Source of the DNA: SLRI01 sp964393275
Lineage (GTDB): Bacteria; Pseudomonadota; Alphaproteobacteria; Geminicoccales; Geminicoccaceae
DNA length: 64,000 nucleotides
Assembly (NCBI GenBank): GCA_964393275.1
Contig: CAYMTA010000014.1
Location: 18,469-82,468 of the forward strand
Reading direction: 5' to 3'
Shown: positions 48,451 to 57,546 of the stretch, piece after piece
How the letters are laid out: every line of letters starts with the position of its first letter
Numbering within the stretch: the stretch's first letter is position 1
Position numbers and translations under genes: made by a program
The notes under the pieces: generated by a model
What the model saw: the letters and a program-made list of their open reading frames with translations, nothing else
What the model was told of the DNA's origin: nothing
Database searches by the model: none

Positions 48451-49191
48451 TCAAGGCAAGGGCTTGAGCTCGAGCCGCTCGCCCGCGAGCGAGGCCCGGA
48501 CCCGCTTGCCCATGAGACGGGCGTCGATCTCCTCGTTGACCAGATGGATGCCGGCGATCGACAGGAGCTCGGCATCGAGCTGATCGACGAAGATCATGGC
48601 GCGGTCGTCGCCGTTCATCCCGGCGAACGCCCGGCCGCGCAGCGGCCCGTAGATGTGGATGTGGCCGGCCGCCGCGACCTCGGCACCCGGGCTGACAGCG
48701 GCGGTCACGACGAGATCGCCATCGGGGTTGACGACCTGCTGGCCGCCGCGCACCGCCTGGGTGATGATGGTCCCGGCACCGGCCTTGGCCTTGCCCCGGT
48801 CGCCCGCGCGTTCGCCACCCCGGTCGCCGGGCCGCCGCTCGGCATTGCCACCGGCGGCGAAGATGGCGAGGCCGAGGGCGATCGCCGCCTCGTTCCAGGC
48901 CGGCGAGCCGTTCTGCAGGCCGATCGGCACGACGCGGTGCTCCTTCAGCCGGGCCACGAGCTCGGCGAGGCCATCGGGCTCGCGAGCCTGGATGGGGGCC
49001 ACGTCCAGGACCAGAGGCGCGTTCCTGAAGAAGTCCGGCGCGTGCGCCACCTTCTCGATCAGGGCCGGAAAGAAGCCCGGATCCTCCGGGCGCAAGAGCT
49101 TCAGGCAAAGCAGGGTCTGCAGCGACCCGCGAATCTGGAACGGGAGCCCGCCCGCACCCTTCGCCCCTTGCCCGGCAACCGGTAGCTCCAC
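48451..49191 (-). CDS. minC: Septum site-determining protein MinC
   Basis: A 246-residue FtsZ inhibitor: N-terminal domain (about 1-110), a charged Arg/Gly linker (118-135), and the C-terminal beta-helix domain (TIITQAVRGGQQVVNPDGDLVVTAAVSPGAEVAAAGHIHIYGPLRGRAFAG) that dimerises and binds MinD. First gene of minCDE. Confidence 0.95.
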   Translation of the reverse strand: MELPVAGQGAKGAGGLPFQIRGSLQTLLCLKLLRPEDPGFFPALIEKVAHAPDFFRNAPLVLDVAPIQAREPDGLAELVARLKEHRVVPIGLQNGSPAWNEAAIALGLAIFAAGGNAERRPGDRGGERAGDRGKAKAGAGTIITQAVRGGQQVVNPDGDLVVTAAVSPGAEVAAAGHIHIYGPLRGRAFAGMNGDDRAMIFVDQLDAELLSIAGIHLVNEEIDARLMGKRVRASLAGERLELKPLP

Positions 49192-49294
49192 CCTCTTCCC
49201 CTATCGGCCGGCGATGCTGGAAGGCGCCGATTTCGTCCGGAGCTTGTAGTCCGATGCGGCGCTGAACACAAGATGTTGTGGCATGTCCCCTCCC

Positions 49295-50668
49295 TCAGCC
49301 GGCCAGCGCCGGGACCGGACGGGGTTCCGTCGCGGCCGGTGCGCTGCCTGCCCAGCTCTCGATGCCCGCCAGCGCCCGGAGCGCCATGGCCCGCTTGCGC
49401 TCGTTCTTGCGCACCTTTTCCGGCAGGGCGGGAAAGAGGCCGAAATTGACGTTCATCGGCTGGAAGGTGACGCTGTCGGCGCCGCCGGTGATGTGGGCGA
49501 CGAGGGCGCCATGCGCGGTCTCCGGCGGTGGCGGCTCGAGCGGCATGCCTTTGACCTCCGCCGCGGCCAGCCGGCCGGCGACGAGGCCCATGGCGGCGCT
49601 CTCGACATAGCCCTCGCAACCGGTGATCTGGCCGGCCATGCGGATATGCGGCGCCGCCTTCAGCCGCAACTGCCGGTCGAGCAAGCGCGGGCTGTTGATG
49701 AAGGTGTTGCGGTGCAGGCCGCCGAGCCGCGCGAACTCGGCCTGCTGCAGGCCGGGGATCATGCGGAACACGCGCGTCTGCTCGCCATGGCGCAGCTTCG
49801 TCTGGAAGCCCACCATGTTGTAGAGCGTGCCGAGCGCGTTGTCCTGGCGAAGCTGGACCACGGCGTGCGGCCGCCGGCCGGTGCGGGGATCGGTCAGGCC
49901 GACGGGCTTCATCGGCCCGAAACGCAGCGTCTCGGCACCGCGTTCCGCCATCACCTCGATCGGCAGGCAGCCTTCGAAATAGGGCGTCGACGTCTCCCAG
50001 TCCTTGAAGCTGGTCTTCTCGGCCGTGAGCAGGGCCGCGATGAACGCCGCGTACTCGGCCTCGTCCAGGGGGCAGTTGATGTAGTCGGCGGCACCACCGC
50101 CGGGGCCGGGCTTGTCGTAGCGCGACTGGAACCAGGCGACGCCCAGATCGATGCTCTCCTTGTGGACGATGGGGGCGATCGCATCGAAGAAGGCGAGCGC
50201 CTCCTCGCCGCCGGCGTCACGGATGGCTTCCGCCAGGTCGGGTGCGGTGAGCGGGCCGGTCGCGATGATGGCTTGGCCGTCCGCCGGATCGGGCAGGCGT
50301 CGCACCTCCTCGCGCACGATCTCGACCAGGGGATGCGCTTCCAGGCGCTCCTGCACCATGGCCGCGAACGCGTCGCGGTCGACGGCGAGGGCACCGCCGG
50401 CGGGCAGCTTCGTGGCGTCCCCGGCCGCCATCACGAGCGAGCCCAGCCGCCGCATCTCCTCGTGCAGCAGGCCCACGGCATTGCCATGGACATCGTCGGA
50501 GCGGAACGAGTTCGAGCAGACCAGCTCGGCGAGCCGGTCGGTCTTGTGGGCATCGGTGCCGCGCACCGGGCGCATCTCCAGGAGACGCACCGGCACGCCG
50601 GCCTGGGCCAGCTGGAAGGCGGCCTCCGAGCCGGCGAGGCCGCCACCGACGACGGTCACGGGACGCAT
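49295..50668 (-). CDS. trmFO: Methylenetetrahydrofolate--tRNA-(uracil-5-)-methyltransferase TrmFO
   Basis: A 457-residue FAD enzyme (TVVGGGLAGSEAAFQLAQAGVPVRLLEMRP) that methylates U54 of tRNA using folate. The TDRLAELVCSNSFRS block with its catalytic cysteine and MNVNFGLFP are diagnostic. It sits alone upstream of minC in the same direction with a 103-bp gap. Confidence 0.96.
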   Translation of the reverse strand: MRPVTVVGGGLAGSEAAFQLAQAGVPVRLLEMRPVRGTDAHKTDRLAELVCSNSFRSDDVHGNAVGLLHEEMRRLGSLVMAAGDATKLPAGGALAVDRDAFAAMVQERLEAHPLVEIVREEVRRLPDPADGQAIIATGPLTAPDLAEAIRDAGGEEALAFFDAIAPIVHKESIDLGVAWFQSRYDKPGPGGGAADYINCPLDEAEYAAFIAALLTAEKTSFKDWETSTPYFEGCLPIEVMAERGAETLRFGPMKPVGLTDPRTGRRPHAVVQLRQDNALGTLYNMVGFQTKLRHGEQTRVFRMIPGLQQAEFARLGGLHRNTFINSPRLLDRQLRLKAAPHIRMAGQITGCEGYVESAAMGLVAGRLAAAEVKGMPLEPPPPETAHGALVAHITGGADSVTFQPMNVNFGLFPALPEKVRKNERKRAMALRALAGIESWAGSAPAATEPRPVPALAG

Positions 50669-50754
50669 GGAGAAGCCCTTGCGATGGTTGCGCGCACGGT
50701 GGAGTTGCGCTGCAGTCCAGTTGGATACCGAACCCGGACCGGAGGAGCAAGCCC

Positions 50755-51168
50755 GTGCACCCTGATCAGATCATCCTGGCCCTCGGCATGCAGCCGCATC
50801 CCGAGGGCGGCCACTACGTCGAAACCTACCGGGCGCCGACGATCGGCGGCGAGCGGGCGGTCTGCACGGCGATCTATTTTCTCCTGCGCCGTGGCGAGCG
50901 CTCGCACTGGCACCGGGTCGATGCCGCGGAGATCTGGCTCTGGCACGCCGGCAGCCCGCTCGAGCTGCAGGTCGACAGGGCGACGCTGATGCTGGGGGTG
51001 GACCTCGCTGCCGGCGAGCGGCCCCAGGCGGTCGTGCCGAAGGACGCCTGGCAGGCGGCCTCGAGCCTCGGCGACTGGAGCCTCGTCTCCTGCGTCGTGG
51101 CACCGGGCTTCAGCTTCGTGGGCTTCGAGCTGGCGCCGGCGGGGTGGGCTCCGGAGGGGCGGGAATGA
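50755..51168 (+). CDS. Cupin fold protein, DUF985 family
   Basis: A 137-residue small-barrel protein (LGMQPHPEGGHYVETYRAP, AIYFLLRRGERSHWHRVDAAEIWLWHAGSPLEL, CVVAPGFSFVGFEL). The His residues of HWHRVDA are the cupin metal candidates. Members are widespread; no biochemical role is established. GTG start with GGAGGAG upstream. Confidence 0.88.
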   Translation: MHPDQIILALGMQPHPEGGHYVETYRAPTIGGERAVCTAIYFLLRRGERSHWHRVDAAEIWLWHAGSPLELQVDRATLMLGVDLAAGERPQAVVPKDAWQAASSLGDWSLVSCVVAPGFSFVGFELAPAGWAPEGRE

Positions 51169-51187
51169 ACGGGCGCAGGCCGCTGAC

Positions 51188-51247
51188 GGTAATTTGTCCT
51201 GACCCCATTATCTCGCCTGCTGGCGGTAATTTGTCCTGACCCCTTTA
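51188..51247. repeat. Pair of GGTAATTTGTCCTGACCCC repeats, 37-bp pitch
   Basis: Two identical 19-bp copies start at 51188 and 51225, exactly 37 bp apart, filling most of the 81-bp convergent gap between the cupin and UspA genes. The shared GTCCTGACC core and pitch match the pair at 7951-7999. No transposase nearby. Confidence 0.85.
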
Positions 51248-51249
51248 GC

Positions 51250-52101
51250 TTAGCGCATCAGCAGGATCGGGGCGCGGACCGTGCGGATCATGGTCGTCGT
51301 CGTGCTGCCGACGATCAGGCGGCGCAGCGGCGAGTGGCCGTAGGCGCCCATCACCAGCATGCCGTTCGCCTGCTTCTTCATGTAGGCGCCGATCACCTGG
51401 TCCGGCTGACCTTCGGCCAGATGGAGCACCGGCTCGGCGGGGCCGCCGCCGAGGCGTGCCAGGGCCGCGTCGATGGGTCGGCGGTCATCGTGCCGCCCGA
51501 CCGAGACGAGGTGCGCCTCGAGGCCCTTGAACAGGGGCGAGTCCGCGACAAAGGCGACGGCCCTGGTCGCCGTGGGGCTGCCGTCGAAGGCGATGACGAC
51601 CGTGGCCGGCTGCTTCGTCTCGCGCGGTGCGACGAGCACGGGCTTGAGGCTGGCGCGCACCACGCGCTCGACCTTGGAGCCGATGTGGTCGGTGGCGAAC
51701 TCGCTCGAGGCACCGCGCTTGCCGAGCACCACGAGGTCGGCCTCGGCCTCGCGCTCGATGATGGTCTCGACGATGCCGCCGTGGCGATGCACCCGGCTGA
51801 TGTCCGCTATGCCTGCCGCCCTGAGCCGCTCCTCGGCGCTGTCGAGCAGGAGCCGGCCGCGGGCTACCGCGAGCTTGCCCTCGGCCTCGTCGATGCGGGT
51901 CAGCTCCTCCAGAAGCTCGCTCTTGACGCCGAGGCCGATGGCACCGCTCAGGTCGCGGCGCTGGGTGACGGCGTCCTGGCGCTGGACGACGTGGAGCAGC
52001 TCGATGCCGGCGCCGAGGCGGCCGGCGGCCCAGGCGGCGAGGTCGCAGACGCTCGCGGCGTAGGTGGCGGAGGCGTCGATGCAGGCCAGGATGCGGGTCA
52101 T
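51250..52101 (-). CDS. Tandem universal stress protein (UspA x2)
   Basis: A 283-residue protein with two Usp domains (about 1-148 and 155-283). Both have the ATP-binding loop: VLGKRGASSEFATDHIGSKVERV in the first and GAYGHSPLRRLIVGSTTTTM in the second. ATG 52101. Only 11 nt downstream of the SulP gene stop, so probably co-transcribed with that transporter. Confidence 0.9.
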   Translation of the reverse strand: MTRILACIDASATYAASVCDLAAWAAGRLGAGIELLHVVQRQDAVTQRRDLSGAIGLGVKSELLEELTRIDEAEGKLAVARGRLLLDSAEERLRAAGIADISRVHRHGGIVETIIEREAEADLVVLGKRGASSEFATDHIGSKVERVVRASLKPVLVAPRETKQPATVVIAFDGSPTATRAVAFVADSPLFKGLEAHLVSVGRHDDRRPIDAALARLGGGPAEPVLHLAEGQPDQVIGAYMKKQANGMLVMGAYGHSPLRRLIVGSTTTTMIRTVRAPILLMR

Positions 52102-52112
52102 GCGGCGTCCTC

Positions 52113-53597
52113 TCAATGGTCGGCGACGAGCGCTTCGGCTTTTGGCTTGTCGTGGGTGGCGAAGCGATCGACCATGGTGGCGCTCGCCGCGTTCAGGCCG
52201 ACGATCTCGACCGAGGTGCCCTCGCGGCGGAACTTGAGGATCGCCTTGTCGAGCACGCCGACCGCCGAGATGTCCCAGAAATGCGCCGCCGACACGTCGA
52301 TGATCGCGGAATCGATCACCTCCTTGAAGTCGAACGCCTCGGTGAACCGCTCGGTCGAGGCGAAGAACACCTGGCCCGCGACGCGATAGGTCCGCTCGCG
52401 CCCATCGGCCGAGATTTCCGACGTGACGGTGAAGAGCTGCCTGACCTTGCCGGCGAAGAAGAGCCCGCTGAGCAGCACGCCGGAGACCACGCCCTGCGCC
52501 AGGTCATGCGTCCAGACGACGACCACGACGGTCACCACCATGACCACCGAGGACTGCCAGGGATGGGAGCGGAGATCGCGGATGGACTTCCAGCTGAAGG
52601 TGCCGATCGAGACCATGATCATGACCGCGACCAAAGACGGCATCGGGATCCGGCTGACCAGCGGGCCAAGCACGACGATCAGGAAGAGGAGGCAGCAGCC
52701 GGCGACCATGGTCGAGAGGCGGGTGCTGCCGCCCGACTTCACGTTGATGACCGACTGGCCGATCATGGCGCAGCCGCCCATGCCGCCGAGGAAGCCGGTG
52801 ACGAAATTGGCGATGCCCTGGCCCTTGCACTCGCGCCGCTTGTCGCTCGGGGTGTCGGTGAGATCGTCGACGATCTGCGCGGTCATCATCGATTCGAGCA
52901 GGCCCACGGCCGCCATGGTGAGCGAGAACGGCAGGATGATCCGCAGGGTCTCCAGCGTGAGCGGCACGTCGGGCAGGAGGAAGTAGGGCAGGGTCGATGG
53001 CAGTTGGCCCATGTCGCCGACCGTGTTGACGTCGAGCCCGCCATAGATCGAGGCGATGGTGAGCACGATGATGGCGATCAGCGGCGACGGCATCAGCTTG
53101 GTGAAGCGCGGCAGGATGTAGATGATGGCGAGGCCGGCGGCCACCATCAGGTAGGTGATCGGGGTCACGCCGATGAGCTGCGGCATCTGGGCCACGAAGA
53201 TCAGGATGGCGAGGGCGTTGACGAAGCCGGTGACCACCGAGCGCGAGACGAACTGCATCAGCAGGTTGAGGCGCAGGAAGCCGGCCGCGATCTGGATGAC
53301 CCCCATCAGGATGGTCGCGGCGAAGAGGTGGTCCACGCCGTGGTCACGGACCAGGGGCACGACCAGCACCGCAATGGCGGCGGTGGCGGCCGAGATCATG
53401 CCGGGGCGGCCGCCGACGAGGGCGGTGATGACGGCGATCGAGAACGAGGCGTAGAGGCCGACCTTGGGATCGACGCCGGCGATGATCGAGAAGCCGATGG
53501 CCTCGGGGATCAGCGCCAAGGCCACGACGATGCCGGCCAGGATGTCGCCTCGCGGGTTGGCCAGCCATTGGCGGCGGACCTCGGCGAGTGCCGTCAT
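52113..53597 (-). CDS. SulP family inorganic anion transporter with STAS domain
   Basis: A 494-residue SLC26/SulP protein: about 11-14 transmembrane segments (to about 400) opening with GDILAGIVVALALIPEAIGFSIIAGVDPKVGLYASF, then a cytoplasmic STAS domain (about 400-494, IDVSAAHFWDISAVGVLDKAI). Substrate may be sulfate, bicarbonate or other anions. ATG 53597 fits the family; upstream codons in frame are unsupported. Followed by a Usp gene, a common bicarbonate/sulfate transporter neighbour. Confidence 0.92.
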   Translation of the reverse strand: MTALAEVRRQWLANPRGDILAGIVVALALIPEAIGFSIIAGVDPKVGLYASFSIAVITALVGGRPGMISAATAAIAVLVVPLVRDHGVDHLFAATILMGVIQIAAGFLRLNLLMQFVSRSVVTGFVNALAILIFVAQMPQLIGVTPITYLMVAAGLAIIYILPRFTKLMPSPLIAIIVLTIASIYGGLDVNTVGDMGQLPSTLPYFLLPDVPLTLETLRIILPFSLTMAAVGLLESMMTAQIVDDLTDTPSDKRRECKGQGIANFVTGFLGGMGGCAMIGQSVINVKSGGSTRLSTMVAGCCLLFLIVVLGPLVSRIPMPSLVAVMIMVSIGTFSWKSIRDLRSHPWQSSVVMVVTVVVVVWTHDLAQGVVSGVLLSGLFFAGKVRQLFTVTSEISADGRERTYRVAGQVFFASTERFTEAFDFKEVIDSAIIDVSAAHFWDISAVGVLDKAILKFRREGTSVEIVGLNAASATMVDRFATHDKPKAEALVADH

Positions 53598-53791
53598 GAC
53601 AAATCCAGCATGATATCGGGCGGGCCATCGCGCCCGAGCGGCGCGGCTTCGCCTGAATGAAAGGAAAGGGCTCAAAAAAAGCCGGGGCGGCGCCGGCAGG
53701 TCGGCACCCGGCCGGGCCACACGAAGCGGTCAGCCTACCCCGAACCCGGCTTAGGCCGCAACCGCCAACTGGCCGGAGACCTGTCCGGGTC

Positions 53792-55018
53792 CTATTCGGC
53801 TGCTGCCGGAATGGCCCTGCGCCGGGTCGGGATGCTGGTGGCGGTCAGGATGGTGACCAGCGTCACGCCCGCGACCAGCGGGAAGAAGGCCTGCGCGTGG
53901 CCGCTGTCCAAAAGCCAGCCCATGATCAGCGGCATGATCGTCGCACCCAGGTCGAGCCCCGAATAGACGAAGCCGAACACCTTGCCGGTGCTGCCGACGG
54001 GCGTGGCGCTGCGGACCAGCATGTCGCGCGCGGGGGTGGTGGTGCCCTGCAGCGAGCCGGCGATGGCGAGCACGCCGAACAGCATGGCCGGCTGCATGGG
54101 CACGTAGCCGACGAGCAGCAGGCAGCTGGCGCTGAAGGCGAGGCCGAAGGCGATCATGAGCTGGAACTTGCCCGAGGCATCGGCGATCACGCCGCCGGCG
54201 AGCGTGCCCATGGCGCTGCCGAGCATGAAGGCGGTGATCGCCCCCGTGGCGATGACCATGGGTGTGTCGAAAAGCTCGTGCAGCGCCAGCGGCATGAAGC
54301 TCTGCACGGCGAGGAAGCTCGATGCCTGCAGCGCGAAATAGGCGAAGCAGAGCAGGATCGGCCCGGACAGGAAGAGCCCGATCAGGGCACCCCGCTCCTG
54401 CCGGCGGAGCGCGGCATCGACGACCGGCCGCTGGGTCGGGGTCTCGAGCTGGTCGCGGCTGAACAGCACGAGGAGCGCCAGCGAGAGCGCCACCACCGCC
54501 GCCAGCACGAGGGCGAAGCGCCAGGACACGAGAGCGGCGCTGGTCGCCATGACCAGGGGGGCCAGCGCCCAGCCGAGCGTGCCGCCGACGGTGTGCACGC
54601 TGAACGCCCGGGCCATCCGGTTGGGGCTGATGTGGTGGTTGAGAATGGCGTAGTCGGCCGGGTGGAAGACCGAGTTGCCGAGCCCCAGCAGCACCGCCGC
54701 CGGCAGCAGCGCCCAGTAGCCGGGTGCGATGGCGATGAGCACGGCGCCGATGCAGAGCGACCCCAGGCCGAAGGTCAGGACCTTCGCGGCGCCGATGCGA
54801 TCGACGACGAAGCCGGCCGCCGCCTGGGCCATGCCGGAGACCGCGAAGAACACGGTCATGACCAAGGCGAGCTCGGTGTAGGAGACATCGAAGGCGTCAC
54901 GCAGCCAGGGAAAGAGCGGTGGCAGCACCAGATGGAAGAAATGGCTGCCGCCATGCGCGGCGCCGACGACGCCGATGATCCTGATGTCGTGCTTGAGTGC
55001 GATGGGAGACGCGCGCAT
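53792..55018 (-). CDS. MFS transporter
   Basis: A 408-residue 12-helix major facilitator. The GGSHFFHLVLPPLFPWLRDAFDVSYTELAL start and GLGNSVFHPADYAIL segment resemble the fosmidomycin-resistance (FSR/FsmR) group of drug exporters. No regulator adjacent. Substrate unknown. Confidence 0.87.
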   Translation of the reverse strand: MRASPIALKHDIRIIGVVGAAHGGSHFFHLVLPPLFPWLRDAFDVSYTELALVMTVFFAVSGMAQAAAGFVVDRIGAAKVLTFGLGSLCIGAVLIAIAPGYWALLPAAVLLGLGNSVFHPADYAILNHHISPNRMARAFSVHTVGGTLGWALAPLVMATSAALVSWRFALVLAAVVALSLALLVLFSRDQLETPTQRPVVDAALRRQERGALIGLFLSGPILLCFAYFALQASSFLAVQSFMPLALHELFDTPMVIATGAITAFMLGSAMGTLAGGVIADASGKFQLMIAFGLAFSASCLLLVGYVPMQPAMLFGVLAIAGSLQGTTTPARDMLVRSATPVGSTGKVFGFVYSGLDLGATIMPLIMGWLLDSGHAQAFFPLVAGVTLVTILTATSIPTRRRAIPAAAE

Positions 55019-55340
55019 GCCGCTCGATGCTTTCCTTGATGCCTGCCGGACCTTCTACGACGAGGGAGAAGGGTGCGCCAACGGATGTTCATGCTCGTTC
55101 GGCCAGGATATGGTGCCTCACTCGTCCTTTCCCCGGGCAGGGTGCCTCGGGCCTTCCCCCGGCAGGGCGCCTCGGGCGCCGGCGCAACACCCGCGTACCC
55201 ACATGCCGTTCACTCGTCGGCACGCTTGATGCCCGTCGCCTCGTCCGCCGATACTGGCGCCCCGGGGTATTGCGCCGGCTGCCCACGCGGCTTGCCATGC
55301 CCATCGTCCAATTCCCTCCCGATCAACGGAAAGCGGCTCC
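55019..55340. other. Divergent intergenic region with short tandem repeat
   Basis: 322 bp between the MFS gene and the polysaccharide operon. It contains a two-copy tandem repeat of about 25 bp (55127-55151 and 55153-55176, core GGCAGGGTGCCTCGGGC with few changes) plus a weaker GGTGCCTC copy at 55112. No convincing gene; several open frames overlap here without family resemblance. It must hold the promoters of both flanking transcripts. Confidence 0.6.
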
Positions 55341-56378
55341 ATGAAGGTTCTGGTCACCGGCAGCGACGGCTATATCGGTCGCGTTCTCGTGCCGCTCTTG
55401 CAGCGAGCCGGCCACGAGGTCATCGGCCTCGACAGCCGGCTCTATGATGGCTGCGACTTCCCCGGCCTCGAGGCCCCGAGGCTCTCGACCATCGTCAAGG
55501 ATCTGCGCTCGGTCGAGCGCGCCGACCTCGAGGGCTGCGACGCGGTCCTGCATCTGGCGGCCCTCTCGAACGATCCGCTCGGCGATCTGGACCCGGGCAT
55601 CACCTACGACATCAACCACAAGGCCTCGGTCCGGCTCGCCGAGCTCGCCCGCGATGCCGGTGTCGGCCGGTTCGTCTTCTCCTCGTCCTGCAGCAATTAC
55701 GGCTCGGCCGGCGACGAGTATCTCGACGAGACCGCCACCCTGGCGCCCGTGACACCCTATGCCGAGAGCAAGGTCTGGACGGAGCGCGACGTGGCGCCGC
55801 TCGCCACCGACCGCTTCACCCCGACCTTCCTGCGCAGTGCGACGGCCTACGGGCTCTCGTCCCGCCTGCGCGGCGATCTCGTCGTCAACAACCTCGTCGG
55901 CTATGCCGTCACCACGGGCCACGTGCTGATCAAGAGCGACGGCATGCCCTGGCGGCCGCTCGTGCACATCGAGGACATCGCCCTCGCCTTCAAGTGCGTG
56001 ATCGAGGCGCCGGCCGAGGCGGTGCGCAACCAAGCCTTCAATGTCGGCCAGACAGCCGAGAACTTCCGGGTGCGCGAGGTCGCCGACATGGTGGCCGAGA
56101 TCGTGCCCGGCGCCAGCGTCACCTACGCCGGCGAGGCCAGCCCGGATGTTCGCAACTATCGGGTGAACTGCGACAAGATCCGGCGGGTGCTGCCGGCCTT
56201 CCGCCCGGCCTGGCAGTTGCGGGCCGGGATCACCCAGCTCTACGAGGCCTATCGCAAGGCGGGCCTGACCAAGGACCAGTTCCTCGGCTCGCGCTATTTC
56301 CGCATCGGCCACGTGAAGGAGATGATCGCCAAGGGGGCGCTCGACACGAGGCTCATGCCCCGATCGTCCGGCGGGTGA
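55341..56378 (+). CDS. NAD-dependent sugar epimerase/dehydratase (extended SDR)
   Basis: A 345-residue SDR: cofactor motif TGSDGYIG, catalytic Tyr-Lys in PYAESK with Ser in SSCSNYGSAG, and a typical HIEDIA C-terminal block. It probably modifies a nucleotide sugar. First gene of an operon of at least eight genes; its stop overlaps the GTG of the next by four bases. Confidence 0.9.
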   Translation: MKVLVTGSDGYIGRVLVPLLQRAGHEVIGLDSRLYDGCDFPGLEAPRLSTIVKDLRSVERADLEGCDAVLHLAALSNDPLGDLDPGITYDINHKASVRLAELARDAGVGRFVFSSSCSNYGSAGDEYLDETATLAPVTPYAESKVWTERDVAPLATDRFTPTFLRSATAYGLSSRLRGDLVVNNLVGYAVTTGHVLIKSDGMPWRPLVHIEDIALAFKCVIEAPAEAVRNQAFNVGQTAENFRVREVADMVAEIVPGASVTYAGEASPDVRNYRVNCDKIRRVLPAFRPAWQLRAGITQLYEAYRKAGLTKDQFLGSRYFRIGHVKEMIAKGALDTRLMPRSSGG

Positions 56379-57541
56379 AGGAAAGCTGCCCGGCCTGCGG
56401 TGGCGGGCCACCGCAGGCGTTCTACGCGCAGGCGGGGATTCCGGTGAACAGCTGCCTCCTGGTCGATGACCGGGAGACCGCGCTCGCGTTCCCGAAAGGC
56501 GACCTCGAGCTCGCCTTCTGTGCCGCCTGCGGCTTCATCTGGAACACGCGCTTCGATCCCGGGGCCGTGACCTACTCGACCTCCTACGAGGAGACGCAGG
56601 GCTTCTCGGGGCATTTTCGCCGATTCGTCGACGGGCTGATCGACGATCAGGACAGGCGGCATCGTCTGGCCGGGAAGACGGTGCTCGAGATCGGCTGCGG
56701 CAAGGGCGAGTTCCTGGTTCGTCTGGTCGAGCGCACCGGTGCTCGCGGCATCGGCATCGACCCGGCCTATCGGCCCGACCGGACGGTGAGCCCGGCGGCC
56801 GATCGGCTGACCTTCATCCAGGACCTCTACGGCCCCGCCCATGCCGATCTCGCCGCGGACCTCGTCTGCTGCCGGCACACACTCGAGCATATCCCGGACG
56901 TGCTGGATTTCGTCCGCCTGGTGCGGCGGGGCATCGGCGACCGGAAGGATGCGCGGGTTCTCTTCGAGGTGCCGGACACGCGGCGGGTGCTCAAGGAGCT
57001 CGCGTTCTGGGACATCTACTACGAGCATTGCAGCTACTTCACCGCCGGCTCCCTGGCGCGGCTCTTCGGCCGGGCGGGCTTTCGGGTCGATGACGTGAGA
57101 ACGGCCTATGACGGCCAGTACCTCCTGCTCGAGGCGAGCCCGGCGGGCGCAGCGAACGTGGCGGAGGACGATCTCGCGGCGACGGCAGCGCTGGTGGAGC
57201 GGTTCAGGGCCGCGGTGCCACAAAGGCTTCTGGAGCTTCGGGCCGAGGTGGACGGCTGGCATGCGGCCGGGCGGACGGTGGCGATCTGGGGCTCGGGCTC
57301 GAAGGCGGTGGCCTATCTGACGAGCCTCGGCCTGGGCACCGAGATCGCCGCCGTGGTCGACATCAATCCGCACAAGGCGGGCAAGTTCATGGCCGGCACG
57401 GGGCACCGGATCGATCCGCCGAAGCACCTCGTCGGGCTCCGCCCGGACGTGGTGGTCGTGATGAACCCGGTCTACGTCGCCGAGATCGGGGCGACGCTGG
57501 GCGAGCTCGGCCTCGCACCGGTGCTGCGGGCGCTGGACTGA
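56375..57541 (+). CDS. Class I SAM methyltransferase, sugar C-methyltransferase type
   Basis: A 388-residue three-part enzyme: N-terminal zinc-ribbon-like region (CPACGG and CAACGF), SAM domain with motif I VLEIGCGKGEFL, and a C-terminal Rossmann-like domain (VAIWGSGSKAVAYL, VVDINPHKAGKFM). This layout is that of TylCIII/NovU-type sugar C-methyltransferases. The YYEHCSYFT segment replaces the usual YHEHFSYFS, so the catalytic His context is altered. GTG start coupled to the upstream SDR gene. Confidence 0.82.
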   Translation: MKESCPACGGGPPQAFYAQAGIPVNSCLLVDDRETALAFPKGDLELAFCAACGFIWNTRFDPGAVTYSTSYEETQGFSGHFRRFVDGLIDDQDRRHRLAGKTVLEIGCGKGEFLVRLVERTGARGIGIDPAYRPDRTVSPAADRLTFIQDLYGPAHADLAADLVCCRHTLEHIPDVLDFVRLVRRGIGDRKDARVLFEVPDTRRVLKELAFWDIYYEHCSYFTAGSLARLFGRAGFRVDDVRTAYDGQYLLLEASPAGAANVAEDDLAATAALVERFRAAVPQRLLELRAEVDGWHAAGRTVAIWGSGSKAVAYLTSLGLGTEIAAVVDINPHKAGKFMAGTGHRIDPPKHLVGLRPDVVVVMNPVYVAEIGATLGELGLAPVLRALD

Positions 57542-57546
57542 CAAGC

